From JADJOY01 sp016713535 [NCBI: Deltaproteobacteria bacterium] (GTDB lineage: Bacteria; JADJOY01): a DNA stretch of 49,982 bases. Both the position numbers and the translations under genes were made by a program. The stretch spans positions 1-49,982 of the forward strand of contig JADJOY010000027.1 of assembly GCA_016713535.1 (NCBI GenBank), written 5' to 3'. The notes beneath the pieces were generated by a model that saw nothing but the letters and a program-made list of their open reading frames with translations, did no database searches and was not told where the DNA came from. Position 1 is the first letter of the stretch. Each line of letters opens with the position of its first letter. Shown here one piece after another: positions 7,250-16,697 of this stretch.

Positions 7250-10200
7250 ATGCTTGGTGACGTGAAACGGTTGGGTCCAGCACGGAACACGCTCGCGGCG
7301 CTGCGCGGGCGCCTCCACCGATCGCTGGCGATGGCGCTCCTCGCCGCCGCCGCTTGCGGCGACGGCGGCTCGCTCGAGCCGGCCGAGCTGGTCGCGAGCT
7401 GCTCCGACGGCCCGCGCGTGGTCTTCGATCCGCTCACCGAGTACACCCCCGAGGTGCCGCTGCCCAACGACGTCGCGACGGTCATCGACACGACGTCGCC
7501 CACCGGCCGGCGCGTGAACGTGCGGGTGTTCGCGCCCACCGTGTTCGAGCAGTCGGTGCGGCGCGCGCTCTCGGCGCTCGACGGCTGGGGCACTTTCGCC
7601 CCGATCACGGTCGGGTTCGATCCCGACCACCCGCTCGACCTCTCGTCCTTCGCCAGCGATCCCACCCGCCTCGACGATCCCACCGCCAACACCGTGTTCC
7701 TCGTCGACCTGGGCGAGGGCGTTCCGTACTGGGGCAGCCGGCTGGTGCCGCTCGACGATCGCAACGGCGCGAGCTTCCCGATCCACGTCGACGAGTTCCC
7801 GTTCCCGCCGGGCGGCCGATCGTTCCCGCCCTACACCTACGGCCGCAACGCGCGCGGCGATCTCCAGGCTCTCTACCAGGGAGCCGCGGTCGACGAGCAG
7901 CTCGCGTTCCGGCCCGACAACCGCGAGGACCTGGACGGCGACGGCGAGGCCGAGACACTCACCTTCTACGAGAAGGAGACGAACACCCTCATCATGCGGC
8001 CGCTGCTGCCGTTGCGTCCCAAGACCGAGTACGTGATGGTCGTGACCAAGGGCGTCCGCGACCGCAACGGCGCCAGCGCCTGCGCGCCCGAGGGCTTCCC
8101 GTACGCCGCTCACGCGACCCAGGTCGACGCGGTGCGCGCGGCGCTGCCCCACCTCGCGACGGCGGGGGTGGAGGCCGCCGACGTCGCGTTCGCGTGGTCG
8201 TTCACCACCCAGTCGATCTCGGAGGTTTTCGACGGAGTGGCCGCCGGGATGGATGGCGAGGGGCCGCTCGGGTGGCTGGCGTCCGACCATCCCGCGGTGC
8301 TCGGCGAGGTGACCCCGATCGGGATTCCCTTCCTCGAGAAGGAAGTGGCGGCGGGGGTCAAGAACCCCTACCTCTTCGAGCCCGAGGTCTTCGGGCAGCT
8401 CCTCGAGATCGCCACTCCGCTGTTCCCCGAGATCGCGGACGCGATGCTGTCGTTCGAGCACCTCGACTACTGCGTGCTCGGGCAGTTCGAGACCCCGAAC
8501 TTCCGCGCCACACCGGACGAGCTCTTCGACGTCGACGTGACGACCGGCCGCGCCACGGTGGGGGTCGAGGACGTGCCGTTCATCCTGTGCGTGCCGAAGG
8601 CCACCGCCGAGCACCAGCCCCCTTCCCGGTGACGCTCTACTGCCACGGCAACGGCAGCATCCGCTTCGAGGCGATCGCCTCCGCCAACGCCCTGGCGCGC
8701 AACGGCATCGCCGTCATGGCCATCGACGCCGTGGGCCACGGTCCGGTGCTGAGCCGCAAGGACATCCTCGACCTCTTCGAGGGGCTGCCCGAGTCCCTGC
8801 AGGAGGTCGTGCTCCGCTTGCTGTCGCGGCTCTTCGGCTCCAGGCCGGTCGGCGACACGCCCGACGAGATCCTCGACGGCATCCTCTCCATCGGCTTCTT
8901 CGACGCGCTCGCCGTGCAGGGGCGCGCCGTGGACCTGAGCGGCGACGGCTTCCCGGACAACGGCGCCAACTTCTGGAGCGCCGACACCTTCAAGACCCGA
9001 GACGTGGTGCGCCAGACCGTGATCGACCTCATGCAGCTGTTGCGCATCCTGGAGCACTTCGACCAGGCGCGCGTCCCGGCGCCGCCGTCGCGCCCGCCCC
9101 ACGAGCTCGCGCCGGAGGAGGCCTTCCGGCACCTCGCCGCGGGCGACTTCAACATGGACGGCGTCCTCGACGTCGGCGGGAAGGTGCTCTACCAGCCGTA
9201 CCCTGCCGGCGGGCGGCCGAGCGCCCCCGCCGGGCCGCAGCGCTACTTCCAGAGCGGCATCTCGCTGGGCGGCATCGTGAGCAGCGTCATGATCGGCGCC
9301 GAGCGCCGCATCGACGCGGGCGTCCCGATCGTGCCCGGCGGCGGGCTCACCGACGTGATGCTGCGCAGCGACCTCAAGGACGTGATGCACCGCATCTACT
9401 ACGAGGTCCTGGGGCCGGTGTTCGTCGCCGGGCCGGGCGGGGACGGCGTCCCGGCGGGCTCGGTCGGGGTGCGGGCCGAGAACAACCTGCGCTCGTTCGA
9501 GCTGGGCAGCCTCGCGACCCGCGCCGGCGGCCGGGTCCACGGCGAGAACCGGGTGAACGGCGAGGACAAGTGGGCCGACGTCATGGCCGACGGCGGCTTC
9601 GTGATCGGCGTCGCGGCCGACGAGGGCGACCCGGTCACGCTGTCGTCGTTCGACGCGGCCGGGGCGCTCATTGACCAGCTCGACGTGATCTCGCCGCTGC
9701 GCGGCTTCGGCCTCGACCGCAACACGCCGCGTTTCCGCCGCTTCGTGAGCCTGGCGCAGATGACGCTCGAGGCCGCCGATCCGATCAACTACGCGCCGCG
9801 CTGGTTCCTCGATCCGCCCCCGGGCTGGCGGCCCAAGAACGTGCTCCAGCTCACCGACCCGGGCGACCTCACGGTGCCGATCAACAACCAGCTCGCGCTG
9901 GCGCGCGCGGCGGGGATGCTCGGCGACCCGGGGACCGACCTCGCCGCGGTCCTGGCGCTGAACGACCGGCTGATCGAGCGCGAGGTGCTGCTCGGTTTCG
10001 ACCGGCCGTACGAGCCGTTCCGGTTTCCGCTCTACGACCCCGAGGACGCCGACGGCAACAACTGCACCCTGCCGAGGATCGAGAGCCCGGAGTTCACGTG
10101 CGCCGAGGGCGACGACTCGCCGTACTGCCGGCTGTGCCGGGAAGACGCGGCGGCGCCGCTCGCTCCGTTCGCGCCGGTCGACACCGGCAACGGCCGGGCC

Positions 10201-10458
10201 GCGCTGCGGCTGCCCTTCGGCAAGGCCCACGAGTACCACGGCCTGCCCAAGCGCGGCCCCGACCACGCGCCCGGCTACTACGGTCTCTACACCCAGTCGT
10301 CGCAGTCGCAGATGGGCGCCTTCCTCGGCGCCGCCGGCGCCGAGTGGCGCCCCGAGTGGGATTGCCGCATCCGCCGCGAATGGCAGGCCGACCCGGCCGA
10401 TCCCTCGCGCCAGATCCTGGTCAGCGAGTTCGCCGACGGCTGCCCCTGGAAGGAGTGA
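7250..10458 (+). CDS. Large secreted lipoprotein hydrolase (alpha/beta-hydrolase), one frameshift
   Basis: From ATG 7250 the protein has a lipoprotein signal (RSLAMALLAAAACGDGG, lipobox Cys near 36). An N-terminal beta-rich Ig-like region follows (VPLPNDVATVID..FVDLGEGVPYWGSRLVP), as in bacterial extracellular lipases. The frame breaks in the C-run at 8621-8625: adding one C restores HQPP-FPVTLYCHGNGS and the rest. The second half is an alpha/beta-hydrolase: oxyanion HGNGS, GHGPVL, and the nucleophile elbow GISLGG (Ser) near 9270. A long insert and a Cys-rich segment (CTLPRIESPEFTCAEG..CRLC) follow. Total length about 1,069 residues if repaired. Substrate unknown; probably a periplasmic or surface esterase/lipase. 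Because the break is in a homopolymer, a sequence error is as likely as real inactivation. Confidence 0.7.
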
Positions 10459-10523
10459 CCTTCCCGGTCGAGGCCGACGGCCCTCCAGCGGACCGCGCTC
10501 CACGCCACCGGCGCGAGCGCGTC

Positions 10524-10539
10524 CCGGACGCCCGTCCGG
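10524..10539. terminator. Short hairpin between convergent genes
   Basis: CCGGACG/CGTCCGG (7-bp stem, 2-nt loop) in the 85-bp gap between two convergent genes. There is no U-tract. Confidence 0.35.
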
Positions 10540-10543
10540 ATGC

Positions 10544-12310
10544 TTACAGCCGGAACGTGAGGCGGCCTCGCACCAGGTCGACGTCGTCCATCCGCTCGCC
10601 GTCGTCGTTCTCGAAGACGTTGCCCGGGAAGAGGTGGCCGTATTCGAGGCCCACCTCGAGGTCCGACCACGCGAGCGGGAACGTGTAGCGCAGCGCCACG
10701 TCCACCTCGACTCCCAGCTCGTGGTTCGACGCCGGGGCACCGAAGGGGTTGAAGACCCCGAAGGCGCCGCTCTGGATGAAGTCCGTCGCGGGGTCCACGT
10801 AGTCGGTGGCGGTGCGGGCCCACAAGACTCCCAGCACGCCCTCGAGGCGCTCCCACGGGCGCACCTTGACCCGCGGGCTCAGGAAGATCGCGTTCGTGAC
10901 GCCGCCGTTGGTCGCGAGCAGGTCGGCTCCCAGGGTGCGCACCGGTCCGCCCTCGTCGAACACCAGCACCGCGTTCCGCGCCGACGCGGCGGAGGTCTCG
11001 GCGAGCTGGCTCTCGAAGAGGATCAGCCCGACGTTGAGGTCGGGATGGAAGCGGAAGTTCCGGACCTCGGTGTCGAACGGATCCGCGTCGCCCGACGCGT
11101 AGCCCCCCTCGAGGATCACGTCGAACGAGCCCGAGCGCACGCCCCCTCGCGCGATCAGCCCGAGCTGCTCCACGTCGCTCTCGGGTAACGGATCCGCGGG
11201 TGACTGCGCGATGCGCGACACGGTCAGGTTGGTCTCGCCGGTGATGGCGGCGAGCTCCGCTTCCGCGAAGAGCGTGCGCCCGCCCAGGAACCCGGGCGTG
11301 AGCGCGAGCTTGCCGTGGACGTCGAACACCCACGCCCGCAGGAACTCCTCGGGCGGGCGGCTCGCCGCGGGCAGCAGGACATCCTGGTGCACGAGGTCGC
11401 GGTAGGCCGTGTAGAAGCCGCCTTCGAAGAGCTCGGTCTCGACGCGCACGGCGCCGACCCACTGCTGCGCCTCGTCGTCCTCGGGCGGCTGCGTGAGCTC
11501 GATCGTGCTGCCGGGACTCGAGGCACGCACCAGGTCGCGCTTGTCCTCCTCGCGCTTGAGCAGGTTGTCGCGGACCACGTTCCAGTCGTAGGCGAACGCG
11601 AGGATGACGGGGTCGTCCTTCGCCGCGGGGGCCTCGCCCGAGAGCGCGCGCACAATGGCGAGCGGCTTGGTGGCGAACAGCACGCGATCGACGATGTCGC
11701 CGTAGTACGCGTCGCCGAGGTCGTTGCGGCCCTCGCCACCGCTCGACGCCAGCAGCCCCAGGCCCCAGTCGCTGCCCATGCGGCCCACCTGCAAGCGTCC
11801 CACGGGCGACTCCCAGCGCCCGTAGAGGTGGCGCAGGTGAAGCGGCACGAAGTCGTCGAAGTCCGCGCCGTCGATCTCGTTCCAGCGCTGCGGCGGCTGC
11901 GCGAAGTACATGTAGTCGCGTCCCGAGGTGTCGCCCGACAGCATCCCGGTGAAGAGATCGAGCTCCGCGTGGACGCTCGCCTGCTCGAAAAAGCTCGCGA
12001 CCGGCACCAACCGCAGACGGTGCTCGGTGTAGGTCTGGCTCTCTGAGACGATCTGCTCACCGGCGCGCGCGCCGGACGGGATCTCCGAGAGCAGCATCTC
12101 GGTGCGATGGGTGAGGCGGAACCGGTAGTAGCCGCCGAGCTCGAAGCGGACGTGGTCGTCCAGCTCGTAGGTGAGCGGCTCGCGGACCGGCTCCTCGGCC
12201 TGGGCACGGGCGAGGTCGAGCGCGCCCAGCGCAAGCACGAATCCGAGCAGCAGCGCGCCGGTCCGGAGGCTCGCGGCGCCCCCGCGCGGAAGGGATCGGT
12301 GTTCAGCCAA
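10544..12310 (-). CDS. Outer-membrane beta-barrel protein
   Basis: 588 residues with an N-terminal signal peptide (TGALLLGFVLALGALDLARAQA, cleavage near 37). The mature part alternates aromatic and polar residues in strand-sized blocks (RFELGGYYRFRLTHRTEM, GRWESPVGRLQVGRMGSDWG, DLEVGLEYGHLFPGNVF), as in long porin-like barrels. It ends with RGRLTFRL, an amphipathic last strand. The WGLGLLASSGGEGRNDLGD segment resembles large alginate-export/TIGR04551-like barrels, but I cannot assign a substrate. It is convergent with the lipoprotein hydrolase; no operon partner is evident. Confidence 0.75.
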   Translation of the reverse strand: MAEHRSLPRGGAASLRTGALLLGFVLALGALDLARAQAEEPVREPLTYELDDHVRFELGGYYRFRLTHRTEMLLSEIPSGARAGEQIVSESQTYTEHRLRLVPVASFFEQASVHAELDLFTGMLSGDTSGRDYMYFAQPPQRWNEIDGADFDDFVPLHLRHLYGRWESPVGRLQVGRMGSDWGLGLLASSGGEGRNDLGDAYYGDIVDRVLFATKPLAIVRALSGEAPAAKDDPVILAFAYDWNVVRDNLLKREEDKRDLVRASSPGSTIELTQPPEDDEAQQWVGAVRVETELFEGGFYTAYRDLVHQDVLLPAASRPPEEFLRAWVFDVHGKLALTPGFLGGRTLFAEAELAAITGETNLTVSRIAQSPADPLPESDVEQLGLIARGGVRSGSFDVILEGGYASGDADPFDTEVRNFRFHPDLNVGLILFESQLAETSAASARNAVLVFDEGGPVRTLGADLLATNGGVTNAIFLSPRVKVRPWERLEGVLGVLWARTATDYVDPATDFIQSGAFGVFNPFGAPASNHELGVEVDVALRYTFPLAWSDLEVGLEYGHLFPGNVFENDDGERMDDVDLVRGRLTFRL

Positions 12311-12436
12311 GAGCCACTCGCGGGTGCGGGTTCGGTGGGCGCAGACTGTGGTCGACGCGGCGACACCGAGTCAACCGCCGCGGACCTCGTGCGCGGACCT
12401 CGCGCCGCCGAGCGCCGCCCCGACGGAGAGCCGGGC

Positions 12437-12685
12437 TCAGCGCTCCGGCGGATCGTCCCGGTTCTCCCGCGCCCCCCGCGCGGCTCGCGCCACCTCACGC
12501 CGACCCAGCCACGAGCCCACGAGCGCGATCGCGACGACCCCGAGCGCCAGGCCCGTCCCCACCTTGGCCACGGTTTCGAGCCACCCCGACCACGGCTCCG
12601 GTACCCAGGCTCTCACCGCGTTGGCGGCCACCGCCATCAACACCGGCACCACGAGGAAAAGCGGTAGACAGGACGGGCCATGCAC
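12437..12685 (-). CDS. Small two-helix membrane protein
   Basis: 82 residues with two hydrophobic stretches (LPLFLVVPVLMAVAANAV, residues 7-24, and GTGLALGVVAIALVGSW, about 43-60). A basic tail follows (GRREVARAARGARENRDDPPER). Family not recognised. It sits upstream, in the same direction, of the outer-membrane barrel with a 125-bp gap that holds nothing obvious. Confidence 0.5.
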   Translation of the reverse strand: MHGPSCLPLFLVVPVLMAVAANAVRAWVPEPWSGWLETVAKVGTGLALGVVAIALVGSWLGRREVARAARGARENRDDPPER

Positions 12686-12734
12686 CCCGCCACGCTACCG
12701 CGTGCGTGGCGCGGCGCGCACCCACCCCGGCGGC

Positions 12735-12863
12735 GAAGGATCGCGGCCCTCCAGCCGTTTGCGGAGGGGCACGCGCCGCGTGCCCGGCGATACGCCTCGG
12801 CGCCGCATCGCCAATCCCATACGGCCCGTTCGGGTCCGAAGGGCGCGCCTCCGGCGCGCCGCC
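12735..12863. repeat. Composite repeat (type 1 + type 2 REP-like elements)
   Basis: Order: GCGAAGGATCGCGGCC, then GGAGGGGCACGCGCCGCG with TGCCCGGCGATACG (type 1, 12762-12794), a spacer around GCCGCATCGCCAATCCC, and GAAGGGCGCGCCTCC with GGCGCGCC (type 2, 12839-12863). The same order recurs at 15.7-16.3 and 18.4-18.7 kb. Confidence 0.65.
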
Positions 12864-12899
12864 GTCCCTCCCCGAGGGACCGATCGTCGCTTCTGCGCG

Positions 12900-13138
12900 A
12901 TGGCCGCGTGGGATGATCGGCAGCGACCCAAACCGGGACCCGACCGCGGCAAGGCGATCGCCGAGGCGCTCGGCGTGAAGCTCGAGGCCGAGCTCGTCGA
13001 CAGCCGCGTCAGGACCGCCGTCTTCCCCCGCCCCGACGCGAGAGGCCCCTTCGCGCGCAGCCCCGGCCGCAGCCGCGTCGAGCCATCTCCGCCGCCACCT
13101 GGCTCGCACTCCAAGACGCCAAGTCCTCCGGCAACTGA
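12900..13138 (+). pseudogene. Decayed paralogue of the small gene at 15302
   Basis: MAAWDDRQRPKPGPDRGKAI.. matches the first 25 residues of the intact protein at 15302-15634. It then jumps from EALG straight to VKLEAELVDSRVRTAVF, lacking the 31 residues in between. In the intact gene this missing part is bounded by two copies of CCTCGGC, so a 93-bp deletion by slippage or recombination explains it. After SRVE the frame breaks; a one-base correction restores ISAATWLALQDAKSSGN and a stop at 13138. Both copies are preceded by a type-2 repeat, so the unit may have duplicated with its flanks. Confidence 0.75.
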
Positions 13139-13150
13139 CCGGACGTCGGT

Positions 13151-13248
13151 TGGACGGCCCGCCTCCAGCGGGCCGCGCACGCACCGGCATCGGCCCGCAG
13201 GCACACCTCCTCCCGTGTCGCCGGTCGCGCGGTGCGCGACCCTCCGAG
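13151..13248. repeat. Type 2 and type 1 REP-like elements
   Basis: GGACGGCCCGCCTCCAGC with GGGCCGCG at 13151-13176, then GTGTCGCCGG, a GTCGCGCGGTGCGCGAC hairpin and CCTCCGAG at 13215-13248. No gene is visible from 13139 to about 13400. Confidence 0.6.
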
Positions 13249-13562
13249 CCGCTCACGCCCACTCCGCTCGGCGGGCTCGCCGCCGGCCGGGCCGCTGGCC
13301 CTTCGGCCCCCTCGCTCGCGTTCGACCGTGACGGCGTGAGCCGTTCGCAAGTCATACGACGCGCTCACTAGCTGAACGCCAGCGCGGGATCCGCCGAGCC
13401 GGAACGTGCGTGATCGAGCGCGAAAGCGCGGTCGGCGCGCGCACCCGCCTGCGGCTCATCGCTTGCTTAGCCCTGGGTGGCCGCACCCGAGGTCACGCCT
13501 TCCCGACCGCTCGTCGTTCAACATCATCCGCCCCGTCACAGGGGCGAGACCCGGAGCTCCGA

Positions 13563-14687
13563 ATGCCCGAAACCGAAACGCCACACCGAGATCGCATCGC
13601 ACGCGGTCTCGTTCGCTCCTGTTGCCTCGCAGCGACCGCCTTGCTCGTGTGTGGCGCAAGCGTGGCGCGCGCTGTGCCAGACGCTTGCTTCATCTACTCG
13701 CCGCAGAGCGTGGTGGCGGGTCAGAGCGTGACGTTCGATGGATCGTGCTCCTTCGATGACGAGCCGGCGAACACGATCGTGCGCTGGCAGTGGGACTTCG
13801 ACCGTGACGGCTCCATCGACGCCGACGACGCACACCCAACCGCGGTGTTTTCGTACGCGACTCCGGCGGTTTACTTCGCGCGGCTCGACGTGTGGAACGA
13901 CCGGGATCCTGCCCAGTCGGACGCCTACAACTTGGTCGTTCAGGTGGCCCACCCACCGCCGGTGGCGTGCTTCCAGATGACGCCGAACCCGGTGGTCGTC
14001 GGCGGTCAGGTCCTGTTCGACGCGTCCTGCTCGACGGGCTCCGGCTCGCTCTCCTATTTGTGGGACGTGGATGGCGATGGTCTGTTCGACCACCTCGAAG
14101 CGGCGACCCAGTGGACCTACACCAGCGTCGGCCCCGTCAACGTCGGCCTTCGGGTAATTCAGACGGGGGGCGGACTGGCCGACCTTCGCACCGAGGTGCT
14201 CGAGGTCTGGGGCAATCAGTGCGCGACGACGTCGGATTGCCCCGCCGACGCGGGCCAGTGCCAGCTCTACGAGTGCAACCTCGGCCTCTGTGAGCTCACC
14301 AGTGCCGCCCCCGGCACCCCCTGCGAGGACGGCGACGACTGCACGATGGACACGGCCTGCGACGCAGACCAGCTCTGCGCCGGCGGCGCACCGACGGACC
14401 TCGACGGCGACGGCTTCGTCGTCACCGGATGCGCGGACGGCGACGACTGCAACGACGCGAGCGCGGCGATCCACCCCGGGATGACCGAGATCCCCTTCAA
14501 CCACCTCGACGACGACTGCAACCTCGACACACCCGTTCCCGGGCTGCCTGGCGCATGCGCCTCCGTTTCGGAGGGGGGTCGGGCGCCCGACTGGCCCACC
14601 GGCCTCCTCGGGTTCCTGACGCCCGGGCTCGCGATCGCCGGGCTCGCCGTGCGCGCGCGCCGCGGCCGCCAGCACACCGACGGCTGA
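13563..14687 (+). CDS. Surface protein with two PKD domains and MopE-like metal-binding repeat
   Basis: 374 residues from ATG 13563, with GGAG six bases upstream. A signal peptide (SCCLAATALLVCGASVARA) ends near residue 36. Two PKD-like Ig domains follow: one with AGQSVTFDGSCSFDD..WQWDFDRDG, one with GGQVLFDASCSTGSG..YLWDVDGDG. A Cys-rich stretch (CATTSDCPADAGQCQLYECNL) comes next, then DGDGFVVTGCADGDDCNDAS..HPGMTEIPFNHLDDDCN, the MopE-type putative metal-binding motif seen in myxobacterial surface proteins. The C-terminus is a hydrophobic helix plus RARRGR, a sorting-type anchor. Likely an exported structural or metal-binding surface protein. The 13250-13560 interval upstream holds no other supported gene. 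Confidence 0.8.
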   Translation: MPETETPHRDRIARGLVRSCCLAATALLVCGASVARAVPDACFIYSPQSVVAGQSVTFDGSCSFDDEPANTIVRWQWDFDRDGSIDADDAHPTAVFSYATPAVYFARLDVWNDRDPAQSDAYNLVVQVAHPPPVACFQMTPNPVVVGGQVLFDASCSTGSGSLSYLWDVDGDGLFDHLEAATQWTYTSVGPVNVGLRVIQTGGGLADLRTEVLEVWGNQCATTSDCPADAGQCQLYECNLGLCELTSAAPGTPCEDGDDCTMDTACDADQLCAGGAPTDLDGDGFVVTGCADGDDCNDASAAIHPGMTEIPFNHLDDDCNLDTPVPGLPGACASVSEGGRAPDWPTGLLGFLTPGLAIAGLAVRARRGRQHTDG

Positions 14688-14865
14688 TCGGGCGGACGGG
14701 TCGAGACGGATCCGGCGGGGCACGGCCCGGGTTCTGTTCCGGCGAAGAGTCGGATACGTTGTTCCCCGAGACGTGGTGAAGTTGGGCCGCGCCTAACGAA
14801 CGACAGCATGATTAGACCGGCGCGTGTCCCATAATGGTTCACCGGCGAGACGATCAACGAGGACG

Positions 14866-14898
14866 ACTTCCGGCCGACTTCTCTGACGGGCCGGAAGT
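14866..14898 (+). promoter_or_regulatory. 5'-leader hairpin of the cold-shock gene
   Basis: ACTTCCGGCC (14866-14875) and GGCCGGAAGT (14889-14898) form a perfect 10-bp stem with a 13-nt loop, ending 17 nt before the start codon and just ahead of the GAGG ribosome site (14905-14908). Cold-shock mRNAs commonly use structured leaders for temperature-dependent translation; that role is inferred here. A CATAAT box at 14830-14835 could be a -10 element. Confidence 0.55.
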
Positions 14899-14915
14899 TC
14901 GAACGAGGTAGCACC

Positions 14916-15119
14916 GTGGCAATTGGTACCGTGAAGTGGTTCAACGATGCGAAGGGCTTTGGTTTCATCACCCCCGAGGACGGCTCGAAGGACGTGTTCG
15001 TCCATCACTCGGCCGTCAGCATGGACGGGTTCCGCACGCTGTCCGAGGGACAGCGCGTCGAGTACGAAGTGACGCAAGGTGCGAAGGGACCCGCGGCGGG
15101 TAACGTCCGCGCTGTCTGA
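14916..15119 (+). CDS. cspA: Cold-shock domain protein
   Basis: 67 residues starting at GTG 14916. A single OB-fold cold-shock domain with RNP1 KGFGFI (residues 13-18) and RNP2 VFVHH (about 27-31), the nucleic-acid binding motifs. [20 protein letters not shown] is a canonical start. It acts as an RNA chaperone in the cytoplasm. It is monocistronic: structured leader upstream, strong terminator 48 bp downstream. Confidence 0.95.
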   Translation: MAIGTVKWFNDAKGFGFITPEDGSKDVFVHHSAVSMDGFRTLSEGQRVEYEVTQGAKGPAAGNVRAV

Positions 15120-15131
15120 CGAACCTCCACG

Positions 15132-15152
15132 CTCCGGCCTGAACCGCCGGAG
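15132..15152 (+). terminator. Small hairpin after the cold-shock gene
   Basis: CTCCGGC and GCCGGAG pair around a 7-nt loop, 13 nt after the stop. It probably stabilises the 3' end together with the stronger terminator that follows. Confidence 0.4.
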
Positions 15153-15167
15153 TGCAGATGTCCCGGA

Positions 15168-15200
15168 CGCCCCACCGAGCAATCGGTGGGGCGTTTCCTT
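15168..15200 (+). terminator. Intrinsic terminator of the cold-shock gene
   Basis: Perfect 10-bp stem CGCCCCACCG / CGGTGGGGCG with loop AGCAAT, followed by TTTCCTTTG. It is the clearest Rho-independent terminator in the window. Confidence 0.85.
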
Positions 15201-15240
15201 TGTCGCCGGACCCGGGCGCGACACAGCCGTTCGATCCCGG

Positions 15241-15267
15241 TCTGGAGGGCTCGCCTCCGGCGCGCCG
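15241..15267. repeat. REP-like element, type 2
   Basis: TGGAGGGCTCGCCTCC then GGCGCGCC, located 35 bp before the next start codon. An equivalent element precedes the decayed paralogue at 12900. Confidence 0.55.
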
Positions 15268-15301
15268 TAGCTCGATCCACGCACCACCCGAGGAGCACCG
15301 A

Positions 15302-15634
15302 ATGGCCACCTGGGATGACCGCCAGCGCCCCAAGCCCGGACCCGATCGCGACAAGGCGATCGCCGAGGCCCTCGGCCTCGCCGCAGCCGGTGCGTCCGCC
15401 CCGCCGCGCTACAGCACCGACGAGAAAGCCTGCAACACCCTCGTCGAGACCATCGAGCGCACCCTCGGCGTGCGCCTCAAGGCCGAGCTCGTCGACGGCC
15501 GCGTCTGGACCGCCGTCTTCCTCCGCCCCGACCAGAGCGGCCCCTTCTCGCGCGTCCCCGGCAAGAGCCGCGTCGACGCCGTCTCCGCCGCCGCCTGGCT
15601 CGCCCTCCAGGACGCGAAGGCGTCCGCGAACTAG
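15302..15634 (+). CDS. Small protein of unknown function
   Basis: 110 residues from ATG 15302, with GAGGAG nine bases upstream. Very polar N-terminus (MATWDDRQRPKPGPDRDKAI), then an alpha-beta region TLVETIERTLGVRLKAELV and a C-terminal helix AVSAAAWLALQDAKASAN. No motif identifies the family. It looks like a compact soluble domain, faintly like small phage ABA-sandwich proteins, but this is not secure. A shortened, frameshifted copy lies at 12900-13138. Confidence 0.65.
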   Translation: MATWDDRQRPKPGPDRDKAIAEALGLAAAGASAPPRYSTDEKACNTLVETIERTLGVRLKAELVDGRVWTAVFLRPDQSGPFSRVPGKSRVDAVSAAAWLALQDAKASAN

Positions 15635-15667
15635 CAACGCCGACGTCGCCCGCATCGAGTCCGTTCC

Positions 15668-16310
15668 TTCGGAGGGCCCGCCTCCCGGCGGCGCAGAGTC
15701 GCGACAATGCCGACCTGGAGGGCCACGCGTCGCGTGCCCGGCGATACGCCTCGTCTCCGCATCGCCGATCCCGTCGTTCCCAGCTCGGCCTGGAGGGCGC
15801 GCCTCCGGCGCGCCGCAACGTACGCAGCCTGCACCGGCCCCACCGCCACCCAAAACGTTCCGCTGAACGCGGCCGCGAAGGATCGCCCGGGGAGGGGCAC
15901 GCGTCGCGTGCCCGGCGACACGCCCCGTCACCGCACCGCCGACCCCGTCGTTCCCAGTCCGCTCTGGAGGGCACGGGGCCTTCGGCCCCTGCTCCGTCGC
16001 CGCCGCAACCTCCGCCGCGCCGCCAGGTACGCCCCCCCCCCGCCCGCGCTCGCGAACGTTCCGCTGAACGCGGCCGCGAAGGCTCGCGGCCCCCGGCGAT
16101 CGTCCCGTCCGGAGGGGCACGCGTCGCGTGCCCGGCGATACGCCTCGTCTCCGAATCGCCGATCCCGTCGTTCCCAGTCCGGCCTGGAGGGCGGCGCCGG
16201 AGGCGCTGTCGTCCCTCGGCGCCGCGACCCCAGCCGCCTGCACGAACGTTCCGCTGAACGCGCCCCCGTCGCGGAACGGCGGCCGCGAAGGATCGCGGCC
16301 CTCCAGCAGG
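15668..16310. repeat. Cluster of composite REP-like repeats
   Basis: This 640-bp interval between two genes is largely repeats. Type 2 elements: 15671, 15791, 15964 and 16184. Type 1 elements (GGAGGGGCACGCG with CGCGTGCCCGGCGATACG): 15717-15748, 15891-15922 and 16111-16142. A third conserved piece, GAACGTTCCGCTGAACGCGG, occurs near 15857, 16055 and 16245, each followed by CCGCGAAGG. A C11 run lies near 16028. Short leftward coding-like text (LEATLHRRIAVYPAPAQQECL, about 16300-16390) hints at a gene scrap at the right edge. Confidence 0.7.
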
Positions 16311-16464
16311 TCGAGGCACTCCTGTTGGGCTGGCGCGGGGTAGACAGCGATCCGTCGGTGCAGCGTGGCTTCAAGGCGCGAAGGCTCTCGCAAACCGCCG
16401 TCGATCTCCGCCTTGGCCCTCCGCTGCGCGCCCTTGGTATCCTCGGCCGCGAGGGAGGACGACG

Positions 16465-16697
16465 ATGCTGCCGACGATCGAAGGGACGTACGAGGACGGA
16501 CGGATCGAGCTCGAGGAGAAGCCCGAGGGCGTCCGGCGTGCCCGCGTCCTCGTGACGTTCCTCGCGCCCGAACGCGACGTTGCCGTCAGTGACGCGACGG
16601 CCCGGCTCCTGGCGCGGATGGAGGCCGGTCTCGACCTCGGTGGCCCTCCTACCCATCGCGAGAAGAGCTTCACCAGCGCGGCCGCACCGAACGATGA
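16465..16697 (+). CDS. Antitoxin of the PIN toxin, apparently frameshifted
   Basis: Starts MLPTIEGTYEDGRIELEEKP, the short beta-strand opening of AF2212/DUF104-like antitoxins, with GGGAGG upstream. It reads normally to DLGG near 16645. There the frame continues as PTHREKSFTS, whereas adding one base gives YPSREELHQRGRTER and a stop at 16695-16697. That stop overlaps the PIN gene start, and the ending is typical of such antitoxins. Either a sequence error or a real lesion that would leave the toxin without its normal partner. Confidence 0.65.

Noticed and set aside
16300-16440. Leftward frame with LEATLHRRIAVYPAPAQQECL
   Set aside because: Possibly a gene scrap, but it is short, without a clear start, and merges into repeat DNA.
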